A program made the position numbers and the translations under genes. Below, one piece after another: positions 11,301 to 23,300 of a stretch of 64,000 nucleotides of DNA. Each line of letters starts with the position of its first letter. The stretch's first letter is position 1. The notes below the pieces were generated by a model that was given only the letters and a program-made list of their open reading frames with translations, was not told the DNA's origin and did not search any database. Source of the DNA: Trichostrongylus colubriformis (Eukaryota; Nematoda; Chromadorea; Rhabditida; Trichostrongylidae); assembly GCA_963978905.1 (NCBI GenBank), contig OZ022261.1, positions 33,960,102-34,024,101 of the forward strand. The letters run 5' to 3'.

Positions 11301-14300
11301 AAAGTTCGAGAATGGTTCTATATACATCTATCTAAAATTATATCTAAAACTTGCAAATTCACAGGTCCCCTGGATACTTTCAAAAACATGAAAAAGGCTG
11401 AATGAATCAGATGGATAACTATGGTGTGCATTTCCTGTACGGTACCTTACGACAGCTAACTTCTATTCGAGAGAGAATGTATCCGTTGAAGATAAAACAT
11501 GCACTATTTACCAAAAAAAGACTGCAGGCGTATGTCCAAATTTGACCAGGAGAGCTATATAGGCCAACCATATCCATATGGCATTTACACTTTCTCTTTG
11601 TGTTCGATTTCTTCGCCTTTGTATAATAAATTTACCCACATAAATAGTATAATAATAACTATCTGGCTTTTTGATTACATTTCACTCCAGCTTCATGTGA
11701 GCAACGTGATGATTAACGAGTTCTAACAAATGATCGAGGCCTTGATGAGGTGTGAAAAGGGTCGATAATACCAATAGTACTCTTCTTGACAGACAGGTAT
11801 TGAGTGCAATAATGGCGGTGAGCTCAGATTTGCACGGGCACGATAGTTTCCACAGCGAGCCTAAAAGACAGGGAAGGAGTAAATTTGGCAGGCTATGATA
11901 TGTTTAAGTGGGGGGGGGATGTTCAGCAGTGTAACAGTAGAGAAAGAATGAAATAGAATAGCAAGAACATTGAATCGGAACTCGAAGTCTTCCTTTCTTT
12001 CTCGTGCCCCTTTGCGTCACTAGCCGGGGTAGACTGCAGACGGGAGGCAGTCTAAATCAGCGGAGCGCCAACGTTGTCTCGCCCTCGCCGTCAACTCGCC
12101 CGGCTGACGAACCACAGAATGACAAACCCTGCTGTGGGGTCGTGATAAGGCCCCAAGCCGCACTTTTTCAATGCGAAATTCGCATAGCCTCTCCTGAAGT
12201 GGAAGGTTTGTTTTCAGAGACCATGTATTCCCAGCTCTAACACTCTCCTTACTCCTCCCGAAGCCTTTATTGATCGACTCTAAGATGCTTTGGGACAATT
12301 TGATGATAGCACATGGAGTGGTATTGTTGTAGGAGAAAAGATGCTGATTTTGAAGAATCGAAATGTAGATCGGAGTAGACCGACTACCCGTTGGTTTCGA
12401 TGGAGTGCCATTGAAGTTCATAGCGTGCATTTAGTGTTATCTATTAGAAGAAATATAAGAAAAGAAATATAAGAGGGGACGCTCTAGGTTACTCTAGTGG
12501 CGCTAAATCGAATGATTCTTTCAACTGACACTTCGGATCTTGTCATTATGTTATTCCTGTCACGTGAAGAGTTATTACAAATCAAATTATCGATTTCGCA
12601 TTATTGTTATAGCGTATACTTTTTGATAGGTTGGAATTGTACGTGCGGCCACAAACTACAACCGGCTATCTGTGCATTCACTGATGCAAATCTGCAAGAA
12701 AATGGATGTCAAAGTGAATGTTGTCATAGATATAGAGGCCACTCTACCGCCCGACGATATCATCGCCTCCGGAAAACTGAAGCTACTGGGAGCCAACGCG
12801 AGAAGTAATGGATAAGTTAAACACTTCAACGTTGTGGGTGTCGAGATCTCTCACTTTCCATTTTTCCTTCAAGCTCGAACTGAACTCCACTGTACATTTA
12901 TTTTTCATTGCTTTTGCTGTACTCAGAAAAATTAAGGAACCGGCAGAACTTTTCTTTATTCCAGTCACGTCCCATCTCTAGAAAAGGTCATTTTTCGCCT
13001 ATCAATTTCTCAAATTCACTGCATTTGCAGATCTAACAGCTTTGTCTGACCGAACCCTCAAACTTAAAGGAATCGTCCACGGAAAATGAGTTTTTGTGTT
13101 ACCCATATATTTATGTTGTATTTGCCTAATGTTGGCCTCATGCAAAATTTCACGCGAAAAAATGTGAATCTGGCTGAGATACAGCACCACAAAGTGCGGT
13201 CCCAGTGGGCGGGGCCTCCGTGTAAAAGCCTCGTCCCGTCTTCCGCCGCCGTTGGGAACGGAGAGTGGGACTGTTTACGTAACCTTCTGTTCCTACAATG
13301 CGTCTCCGACCACGGCGGACGCGGTACGAGGCCTTTACACGGAGGCCACGCCCACTGGGACCGCACTTTGTGGTGCTGTATCTCAGCCAGATTCACATTT
13401 TTTCGCGTGAAATTTTGCATGAGGGCAACATTAGGCAAATACAACATAAATATATGGGTAACACAAAAACTCATTTTCCGTGGACGATTCCTTTAAGTCA
13501 TCACTAGCTCAGGGCTCATGACAGGCTTATAAGCAGGGCACACTTAGGTGTCAAAAAATGGCCACGTCAGTACTCTCCCGAGGACTTAAGTACGGCCCCT
13601 TCCCCTTTTTCAACATCTACAATACCTCTACAGGATCAGTAACTATTTCCAATTGATTACTGAGCATATTATTACAGTAGTTTTTGTGTTGATCACTCAA
13701 ATTCAGTCATATTTTCTTGCATAACCAGGTCAGCTGCCGGCACTTTCCGTTTATCATCTAACGTCTGCAATTGTGACCCTCCCCCCCGTTAATCCCGAAC
13801 GTCAAGTACGGCACCCCGTCGAGGAGTACCCGACTCCCGGTGAACCCTGTTTGTGAGGACTCCTCTGAGATCATAAATGTTCAAGGCATTCCCCTTAATA
13901 TACATATGGTTCTTCAACTGATTCTGAAAGATTTTTGGCGAATGAGTTCTAACGCTGTGAAAAACAAACCTGTTTCAAAGAGCTTTCAGGAGGTTCTCAG
14001 TTTCAATGATAATTAAAGGTAATCTTTTATACACACCGCATTATCTGATTACAGTAATCGTTGTGGAAGTGGGAATGGATATCATCTCAGCGACAAATTT
14101 CATGCTTGCTGTTCATCGCACCAAAATGAAGTCCGATGAGTATGTATATATCATTCCATGGCTTTCACACGTGAGTTATTACTACAGTTTCCAATACTTA
14201 GTGGGAAAACACTTGAAAATAAATTGTCAGTTTTTAATTCAATTTAGTCAAAAGCAAGAGCGCATTTGAAAAAAATCTGATTCGTTTTTCCTTTGAAAAA

Positions 14301-17300
14301 GGTCGACTCAGATACAGATTTACCGAAGGAGGAACCGCGCCATATCGTTGAGCAATGGAGGCGTTTTCGTCACGACAAGATTATCAAGTTTCCGATCCGG
14401 CGCTCTGATACAATAATTCAAAACGTGAGCGTCGACTACTCTTCCGAACTACTTTTTGAATGTCAAAATAAAGTGCAAGGAACGGTTGCTCTCTAAGGCA
14501 ACGGGGTGCTAATGTAGTTCGGGGCTACTCCACTGTGCTCGGCGTCCGGCGATATTTTGCCTCGGTTTTTAGCCTAAGCCTTACTCTAAAAGGAAATGCC
14601 CACCCCCTGAAGGAAGGCCCAGGTAGAAATATACTTTTGAGTTCACATACAGATGACGGTAGAGTGCTCTCGGGTGAGGGACGACAGCGCGACAATGAGT
14701 GGCCCCCAGGGTCAAGCCTTCGTTGAGGAGTCCTCAACGGGGAGGGGGAGCGGGCGCATTTGGTCCTCTAGGGGGGGGGGTCGTAAGCGTTGAAGTAGGC
14801 AATGATCAATGGAATTTCTCAGGCTGAGGGTCTAAAGTGTGAGGGGAGAAATGATAAAACTGACTAATTGGGTGCGAAGCGAAACTATTGTAACTTAATC
14901 GTCATGGAAACCTAATGCCTGGCGCGATCCGCAACGAAACCAGTCAGTTTCAGATCAGTTTTGTGGCTGAAGGCATTTAGCGTCTTCACTTGCTCAGACG
15001 GAAGAGTAGTCGAGGCTCACGCTTTGAATTACTGTATCCAAGCGCCGGATCGAAAACTTATAATCCTGTCTTTCGTCACGCCCCTTCGTGTGACAAAGGG
15101 AAGAGGGACACGCAAACCACTGCTCGAATACTAGTGACGTTATCAGCACGGTCCTCTTTCGACAAACCTGGAGCATATCTTTTACAGTTTTAGCCTTGCA
15201 CACAAGGTAGGGTGCACATCCTATAACAGTTTGCTACATGGCCTTCCATACTTCTCTGTAACTAATGTTCTTTCTCTCAATGAATGTTCTGGATATGTGC
15301 AACAAACACATTTAGACCAGCGACAACTACCCGTGGGAAGCCACAACCGTTGACAAACAAGAAGTAAAAGCGGCGTTCGAGAATGCCATCATCATCACGG
15401 CTCATGGTTATGACAGAAAGTTCTACGAAGACTTCCAAGACAAATTCAGTCGAGCCACTGGAATCGTTGGCAGTTACGTGGGTTGTTTGAAAGCCTCTTC
15501 GAAAATATTTCGAACGCGCTCACGCTAGGCGCACTGTAAGTGAGAGCAAAAGGTCGAACGCATCAAGCGTGTAAGTGTCGGGCACGTGACGTCGCAAAAA
15601 TTTGGAGCATCTCGCTGCATAAGACCGCATTCACTTTACCCGACAGGGCGTAGCTGCATTCACAGGCAGCGAGACAGAGTGGAACTGGCGGAGGTTCACA
15701 GACGAGGACGGTAACGATGCATAGTGGCACATGCGAAGACGCAGAGCAACGCAGCCACGCCCTGCCGCAGGCAATGCAAAGTATGACCGCGGCCTAAAGC
15801 ATGTAAATGAGTACAGACGGCTCACTTACGTGCAAAGGGTGTGCGATGTGCGTCCAGACCTAATGCTGGAGAATGCTGTGTAGTAGTGTGCCCAGCGTCT
15901 CTATCTTCAACTTGTGCATGAAAACTGTATTCCTTTCATCGACTGCTGAAGTATATTGCACTAATGACAGTAAGTACGAATCCAAACTTTGGAGGCAGCG
16001 GGCGTGATAATTAGGCTCTCTATGAAGGGGGATGATGCCTACACCAAAATTAATCTATGGGCCTGTAGTCAGTCTCTATAGCCGAGGATATAGCTCACAC
16101 GATCCCATGATCGCAGAATCGCAAAATCGCATGCGTCGTCGTGCTCACTCTCACATGAGCGTGCTACCTTCCGTTACTCACGGTTTCTCACCACTCGCAG
16201 GCCGTCCGTGAGTAAAAGAAATAGCACGTCCAAGGCAGAGCGCGCGCGACGACAAATGCGATCGCAAGATGCTGCTGATCGCAGTTTCGCCTCAAAACCC
16301 AAATAGACGCCCATTAATAGTGGAGGTGCGGAATGCCTAGAAAATGGCGTGCGTATTAGTAGTGCGTAGTGGTATAAGGACTGAATGGGGTTCAGAAATC
16401 AATAAAGGCTACTTGAAGGCAAAAAAAAAAACAGACAAGAACCACCTTTGTTCATGAAAGAGGTGGTTGACGCTAAAAGTACCGTATTCATCCGGCTGCG
16501 ATGCTCGGAACATCGCTCTACATCAGAATTACCATTGACGGATCATAGGGTAACTCTATATTCATTGTCCATAGTCTACCGAACTATCACATCCACGGCC
16601 TTCAAAGAAAATAAATATTATGGCCCGTTCGAGGTAGCAATAGGTTCGATACGTCTGATGTTTTCAGTATGCTACTCTGACGTACATGTCTCTGTACGAT
16701 GCATTGTTTCTTTACGGTCTAGCACTTCGTGATGCATTCGAGGAAGTTGGAGGCTATGATGTCCATCAAAATGGATCACTCATATGTGCAAAAATGACTA
16801 ATCGTCAGTTCATAGGTCAGTTAATCAAGGTTCTAGGTATAATTCAAATGAAGCAGTGGAAATTCTCGTAGAAAGGAATGTACAGTCCATTTCCCGAAGC
16901 CTGGCAGGGCGAGGCCTACGGACTTGGATGAAAGTGTATCGATCTCTCTCACCCCGCCACACACTCTCGCTTTCGCCACGTACTCTCTCACCCAAGTCCG
17001 TAGGGCCACGCCCTGCCAGGGGTCGGGATATGGCCTGTAGTCCAAAGCAAGTGCATTGAAGCTAATTGGTCGATCCACAACGAAAATCAAGCATCTTCCG
17101 TAATCTGTTGATTCAGAAGCTTGTGCACATTTCAAACCTTTTGAATCCAGTTTGTTTTAATAGTGCGCTATTTTAAACTCTCATTACTGTGTGCAGCACC
17201 TACATCTACGATTGCTGCTAACAACAGATTGAATATTAAATTTCCTTCTGCTTCTCTTCCAAAACTCTCAAGGTTTTGGGCCTGAAGAGAGAGTTATATC

Positions 17301-20300
17301 ATTTTCGCATATTCCTTCAATGATGCCCGAAACGCCGCTGTTGCCACCGTTTTCAATACTACATAATAAGTAACCAGTGAGTCAAAATGATCAAGGGGAT
17401 CATATGGAGGTCCTTTTTCAGGGAGAGGGAGGAGATGGTTTTTTTTCGAAAATTCTACACATAGTAATTTTTGACCCACTATGCAACTTAATGCATTGCA
17501 ACTTAACATGAAGATTTGATATTCAGTAGAGTCATAGCTAAAAAAGTGGAAAAACTTGAAACTGCATTTTTTCGCAACTCTCTTAGCTCCACAGCTTTTT
17601 CTACACGCTTCGCTTTTATCCCGCTTGCCTTACACTGTAGGAGCTGTACCGATAAGCTTTAAGTTTCTAACTACTTAGACATGAATGACGCGTATTTGAG
17701 TGGAAAGACAGGTTAATTAGCAATCAAAGTTAAAATCACTGGATTTCGGATGTGGTGACGTCTGTCTTTGTCGAAATCAGCTTTCCTTTCTAGGTGCAAC
17801 CGGCCAAGTACTTATGAATAACAATGCCATTCGTGTACCTAGTTACGCAACCTACCACACGACGAACGGAACGCTACGAATAGTCGTCGAACTGGAGGCG
17901 AGAAACGTGGAAAGCCAGAATTGTCAGAGTGATCCCGATCAATGTTCGGAGCACGTGAGCTTGTCGAAATATTTCAGGTTTACTTCAGTAGTGCGCGCCG
18001 CCGCGGTTGTTGCGCACAGGTTAAAGGCAACGTGAGGGGAACTTCGGCAGAATGAGGAATAATTGTGAAATATGCAATTCGAGGTCATCAGCAGTGTAAC
18101 AGTCGGAAAAGAATGAAATAATACGGCCAAAATAACGAGAAATGGAAATTCGAGCACCCTTCTTCTCACAGCTTGGCCTTCGCGCTCCTCTGCATCACTG
18201 GCCGGGTGGGTGGATGTAGTCGTGCGAGGGTAAGCCAGTCAGCCGCTAGCGTTTACCCCCTTGCAGTAACACTCCAGCCTGTTGTGGGGTAACTTTATTG
18301 GAAACGCTGCGGGATCACCATGGAGGCCCCGATGCGCGCTTTCCATTCAGAGTTCCGCTCAGACCTTCTCTTTTGGATTGCAATGTTCGTTCACATAGTT
18401 TGTGTTTTCCCAGTCCTCATTTTCTCCTTACGTCTGGCGGTACCATACTAGCCCGGCTCGTTGGGAAAAGGTTTTCCTTTATTAGCCGCAACAGTTAACT
18501 GTCGTACTAGGCATTTTTTTAATATAAAAATCTTCAGGTAGCCCATGAAGTGATACAGTTCTACTGGTCATCAAGCAATGGCCAGTTACCGAAAGCAGTT
18601 CCGTATTGCGGTTTTACTGGATCCGAATGCGACTACACCTCATATTTCGTTTTCCTTGGCGTAGTAATCTTCTTGGCCACTATTGCACCACTTTCGTATT
18701 TTATCTATATAAAACAGTAAGCAATTCTAACTGCTTTCACTATAAGTGCATGAGTTTTTGACCTAAAATTTTTTAAGGAAAGAACGGTTACTTTACGAAA
18801 TGACGTGGCGAATCCCTCGAGATAGCATCCAGCTGGTGGAAAACAATAAATCGGTATCATTCCATAATAAACAAGATAGAAAAAAACTTTATAGATTTCT
18901 CATAAGATGACAGTCTCATAAGCCTTTCGAAAAGAGACTTTTTCAACTCATGACAAAGTGTGCTAAAGACCAACGTGCCTGTCCGATTTCCGATGTAATG
19001 TCTCTTTACCCAGCCAGCTCATAACTATACTAGTACCTGGTCTACCCTAATAGTTCTGCTCAGTGCTGCCACTGCAAGGTGCCCAAGTCTGAGAGAACAG
19101 GAAAATTATCTGTCTATTTTTACTGGGTAGTCAAAAAATTTTTTCGTTTTTTCAAATACCGCTTTCTCCCTCCAAACTGCTTTCCAGCAATCTCTTCTGT
19201 ACATACACATGTAGTACAAGTCCACACGCATCTATAGGTATTATTGTCTCCCATCTCCCGGATAACCCTTTTCAGCAAAATAAACATATCAACGGTCAAC
19301 CTCATTTTCAATACAAAAATTATAAAAAAAAATTTTTTTGAATGGCGTTAGACAGGGAGAGGAAAAGGTGATAATTCGATGGAGCAAGATGAGGGCTATA
19401 AGGTGGATGGGGCAGCAGTTTTTATCCAAGCTCGAGAATTTTTTGGCGAGTCATTTTTTCACAAGTGGTAAAAAAATTTTTAAATTTTTTCTTTTAAAAA
19501 ATTTTCGGGCTTGGATAAAAATTGCTGCCTTATAGCCCTGATCTTGCTCCATCGGAATATCACCTTTTCCTTCCCCTGTCTAACGCCATTCAAAGAAAAA
19601 AAATTGGAATTGAAAATGAAGTGACTTTTGATATTTTTATTTTGCCGAAAAGGGTTATCCGGGAGATGGAAGACAACAATACCTATAGATGCGTGTGGAC
19701 TTGTACTACATATATATGTACAGAAGAACTTTTCTGGAAAGCATTTTTGAGGGAAAAAGCGGTATTTAAAAATACGAAAAGACTTTTTAGGTGATGCTCT
19801 ATTATGTAGCTTTTCATGCGCTGTACCGAAAGCCTCAAATGCCAGTCGAAATCGTTGATATATGTATGTACTTGCGCTACAACTACACATCGTAAAAGAT
19901 TTTTGAGAATGCGCACTATGATTAGCAATTCTCACATGTGAACACGCTTGGAGGTTCAAATGAGGCTTTCTTGTCAGCTATGAGATGCAGTTTCCACACT
20001 CACTGTGCCATCATAATCTCCAGCAAAAGAAGTTGCAAAACTCAATTCTGGAAGTTTGCGGAACATCAAGAGCCCGCTATTGCAAGAATGCGATCGATCG
20101 TCCATTGTGCGGTCTTAGATAGTCCACTATGCATAGCTGGCTTTCAGCTTTTTTTTTTCTTAGTAAAAAGTGTCATTCCACTCTTCTAGAGATCAGAGCA
20201 CTCGTTGGCAAGCAAGTCGCAAAGTTCAGGATCATTTTCTGGCAGCGTAGGTTCGAAACAGCTGCTGTCCGCCAACCAAGCCATGTCGAATGGTGTCCGG

Positions 20301-23300
20301 ATAGCAGTAAAACGGTTTCAACAGATGCGAAATATCACATTCGTCAAATCGGAACTGAAGCTTCTCAAAGAGGTCTCTTTCATAGCAGAACTATTTCTAT
20401 TTCACACATGATATCATACCATCCCTGCTGCCACTTCATTTTTAGTTGAAACTCGTTGAAAATGAAAATCTCAATAAATTCTATGGTATCGCGTTCAATC
20501 AGCAGAATGAGTTCATCGTCATGTGGGTTTTCTGCACTCGCGGAAGTCTCGAGGTGAATATTCTTTTTTTTCGTCGAAATGTATGTAGGCGAGTGTAAAT
20601 AGGAAATCCTTGGTATTTCACCGGTGATTGACAGAGAAGCATGAAAACAGTCGAAACAGGAATCGATTTCAAAAAAATCGATGTGGCGATTCTTTCTTCT
20701 CTCCTACGCAGCCTCCAGAGTACTAGGTTAACATCATTTTTTCTGAGATTGTAAACTGTTACAGATACCTCCTTACAACCCATAGATTCTTGGCGCTCCT
20801 TCACAGAGCCGTGATTTCGTTCCCATTTTGTGACCCCAAACTTTATAACGCTTAGGAGACTTCTCTACTGCTACCAGAAAACAGGGTATGGCATTCATAC
20901 TATTAGATTGTCCGGAAAGTAATGAGACAGATTCCGTAGTACTACGTAGTACTACCACTTTACCTGGCGCACGAAGAACATCGTTTACCGTGGATTTAAG
21001 AGCACTCGAGGAGGCTGCAAGTTGCGCACTGAGCGTCAGATCATTATTCACAAATGACGAGTATAAGGTGCTTCTTTTGCACCGGTGGACATCTCGATCG
21101 ACTACAGTTTCGAGACATTTTTCGAACTTGCCGTACCATTTGAAGCACGTCGCTCGAGAGGATGCTTGACCCTCCATTTCCTCCAGCGAGAGCCGATGGG
21201 CCTCATCCGCGCATTCGCCGGAACAGTAGTGTTAAACGAGAGCTGCCCGATATAGCGTTTTCTTCTCGTCCATCTCCGGCACGTTAGTGGAAGATGAAAA
21301 CAGTGTGGTCCATATCCCCTTGATGGCGTATATGTACGGGTCTTCAAACACTACATCCCAGAGTTTTCTCTTCTCACGACTTCGGCAACCAAAAATATAT
21401 GGTGTCGAATCTCACCACTGCATTTGTCTCGTTACATTCCGGACAGCCTAATAAAAATTTGGTGGAAGCTTCAATCCAATTGGAGCAACAGAAGGAGAGC
21501 TCAGGAGGAAAAAACTGATGACGAAGTCCGGAAGAGACGATCTGTGGCGAAATTTGCATTGAAAAAGCTGCCCGGGAGCGCGAACTCAACGCGATTCACT
21601 TTGAACTGCAGCGTTTCACTGGCCGAGATGCTGCAATGGTGAGGTGACGTGTGCGGCTCGTTGACGCAGCCCTTCGCCGTCCGAATCCACCCCTCAGCGG
21701 CTGGAGGTGCACAGGAAGCAAAAGGGAAGAAGTGAGAAAGGGATCCTCTTTTTCGCGTTTTGACGGTTCCTTCTCTACTGCTGCCTACATAGCTTTTCTG
21801 CTTTCATGCCGAAATAACCCTATTAGGGGTATTTGATTCATACTAAAATCAATATTTTTTGTAGCCAGAGCAGGTAACGCTGGGACTTTTACCAGTGATT
21901 CATTTTTTTTTCAATAGCGCTTTGTTAGAATATATTCAGTACGGTACCAGGCTGAATTACAAACTGGCTGATGGCTACTGATAGTTGCAAATGCTCCATT
22001 CTAAGATTTAGCACGGGCATTGCTCATGAGAATGCTGTGCTGTAATTGTTTGCTATCAAAGACAGTTGTACAAACCTCAGCAGAACTATACTCCATTTCG
22101 GAGCGCCTGATAAGGCGTGGCCTACGAACGTGGGTGAGAGTGTATCAAACTCTCTCGCTTCGCCACACACTCTCGGTCTTGCCACACACTCTCACTCTCG
22201 CCACTAATCCATGTCCGTAAGCCACGCCCGGTCAGGCGCTCTGAAATGGAGTATAACATATACTACAATGATACATTACAGGACATTTTGTTCAACGATG
22301 AACTCAAACTCGGTCATAACTTCCAGGTATCCTTTGCAAAAGACGTGGTCAAGGTTCGATTCCTTTTTTTAGAGTTTTCATCATCCGCTTTCTGATTGAG
22401 AAGGCAGAGTCAAAAAACTCGGAGAAGAATTTCATTTCAGGGTTTACAATTTTTGCACAGTACTCCAATTCTACATCATGGTTTATTGTGTTTGCAAAAC
22501 TGTCTGGTAGATTCCAATTGGACAGTGAAGCTCACCAACTTTGGAACAGAGGGTATCATTAGTGAGAAGCTCTACCACAATGAAATCAAATTCATCATTA
22601 ATGAAGGCGAAGAAGAAATCGATCGCATTGCGGACAGAAGTAAGTGTGAATCAATGAGGAGGTCTTTTATTGATAGTTTCACTTCCGCATTTCATCTGGC
22701 AGCACGGAGTAGTTTGTAGTAACTCTTGCAATTTCGTCTGCCTACACCCTTTACTAAGTTTATCGTTAGACCAGAGAGGAATCCAATGAATAAAATGGAA
22801 GATTCAATGTGGAAGACTATCCAGCCATACCATAACGTAGTAGGAGGGACGAGTGAATTACGAGCAGTGTGTCTTTGCCCTTTCCTTATCGAAGTTCTGG
22901 CGATTGTACCATAAAATGCTGCTTGCGTTCCTCCATCGTGATCGAAGACAGCGTTAGGGCATTCGGCATTGTGGAACGAATGTGGTATATGAAAATGTGG
23001 AATCATTGTGAAATATGAAAGTCGAGGTGATCAACGGTGTTCGAGAAAGAATGGAAGAGAACAGTCAAAATGTCTAGAAATACAAACCCAAAAATCTTAT
23101 TTTCGTCTCCTTTGCAGCCTCTGCATCACTAGCCAGTGAGAGTAGACGCAGAAGGGTGAGAGGCTGAGTCAGCCAGCCGCAAACGTTGTCCCGCCCTCGC
23201 AGCAACTAACTCAGTGTATGCGAGGCAGCGTGACTGGCAGCACTGTGGGATCTCGTCAATGATCCCGTAATGCTGCCAGTCGCAATTTTTCAGTGACAGT

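Larger units (their letters stand above)
8311..18716 (+). other. gcy: gcy extracellular ligand-binding domain and transmembrane segment (exons 1-9)
   Basis: Exons 1-8 encode an ANF-receptor type domain of roughly 440 residues. Family landmarks are visible: [10 protein letters not shown] near the start, [118 protein letters not shown] and [20 protein letters not shown]. Exon 9 holds [14 protein letters not shown] and then one hydrophobic span ([20 protein letters not shown], about residues 461-482), followed by basic intracellular residues. The ligand is unknown. Exon 6 uses donor GTGGGT at 15478, the one that keeps phase 0 into exon 7. Confidence 0.92.

Noticed and set aside
13064..13496. 136-codon frames on both strands
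   Set aside because: They are mirror images created by the 435-bp palindrome, and the same happens at 54454-54886.
14293..14496. Open frame read as a gcy exon
   Set aside because: Exon 5 joins exon 6 (15316) directly in phase 0 with the expected family sequence, and the second half of this frame is one arm of an inverted-repeat element (mirrored at 15000-15060).
22692..23006. 104-codon minus frame in gcy intron 14
   Set aside because: It runs into the 375-bp dispersed repeat and lacks splice sites, so it is treated as repeat sequence.
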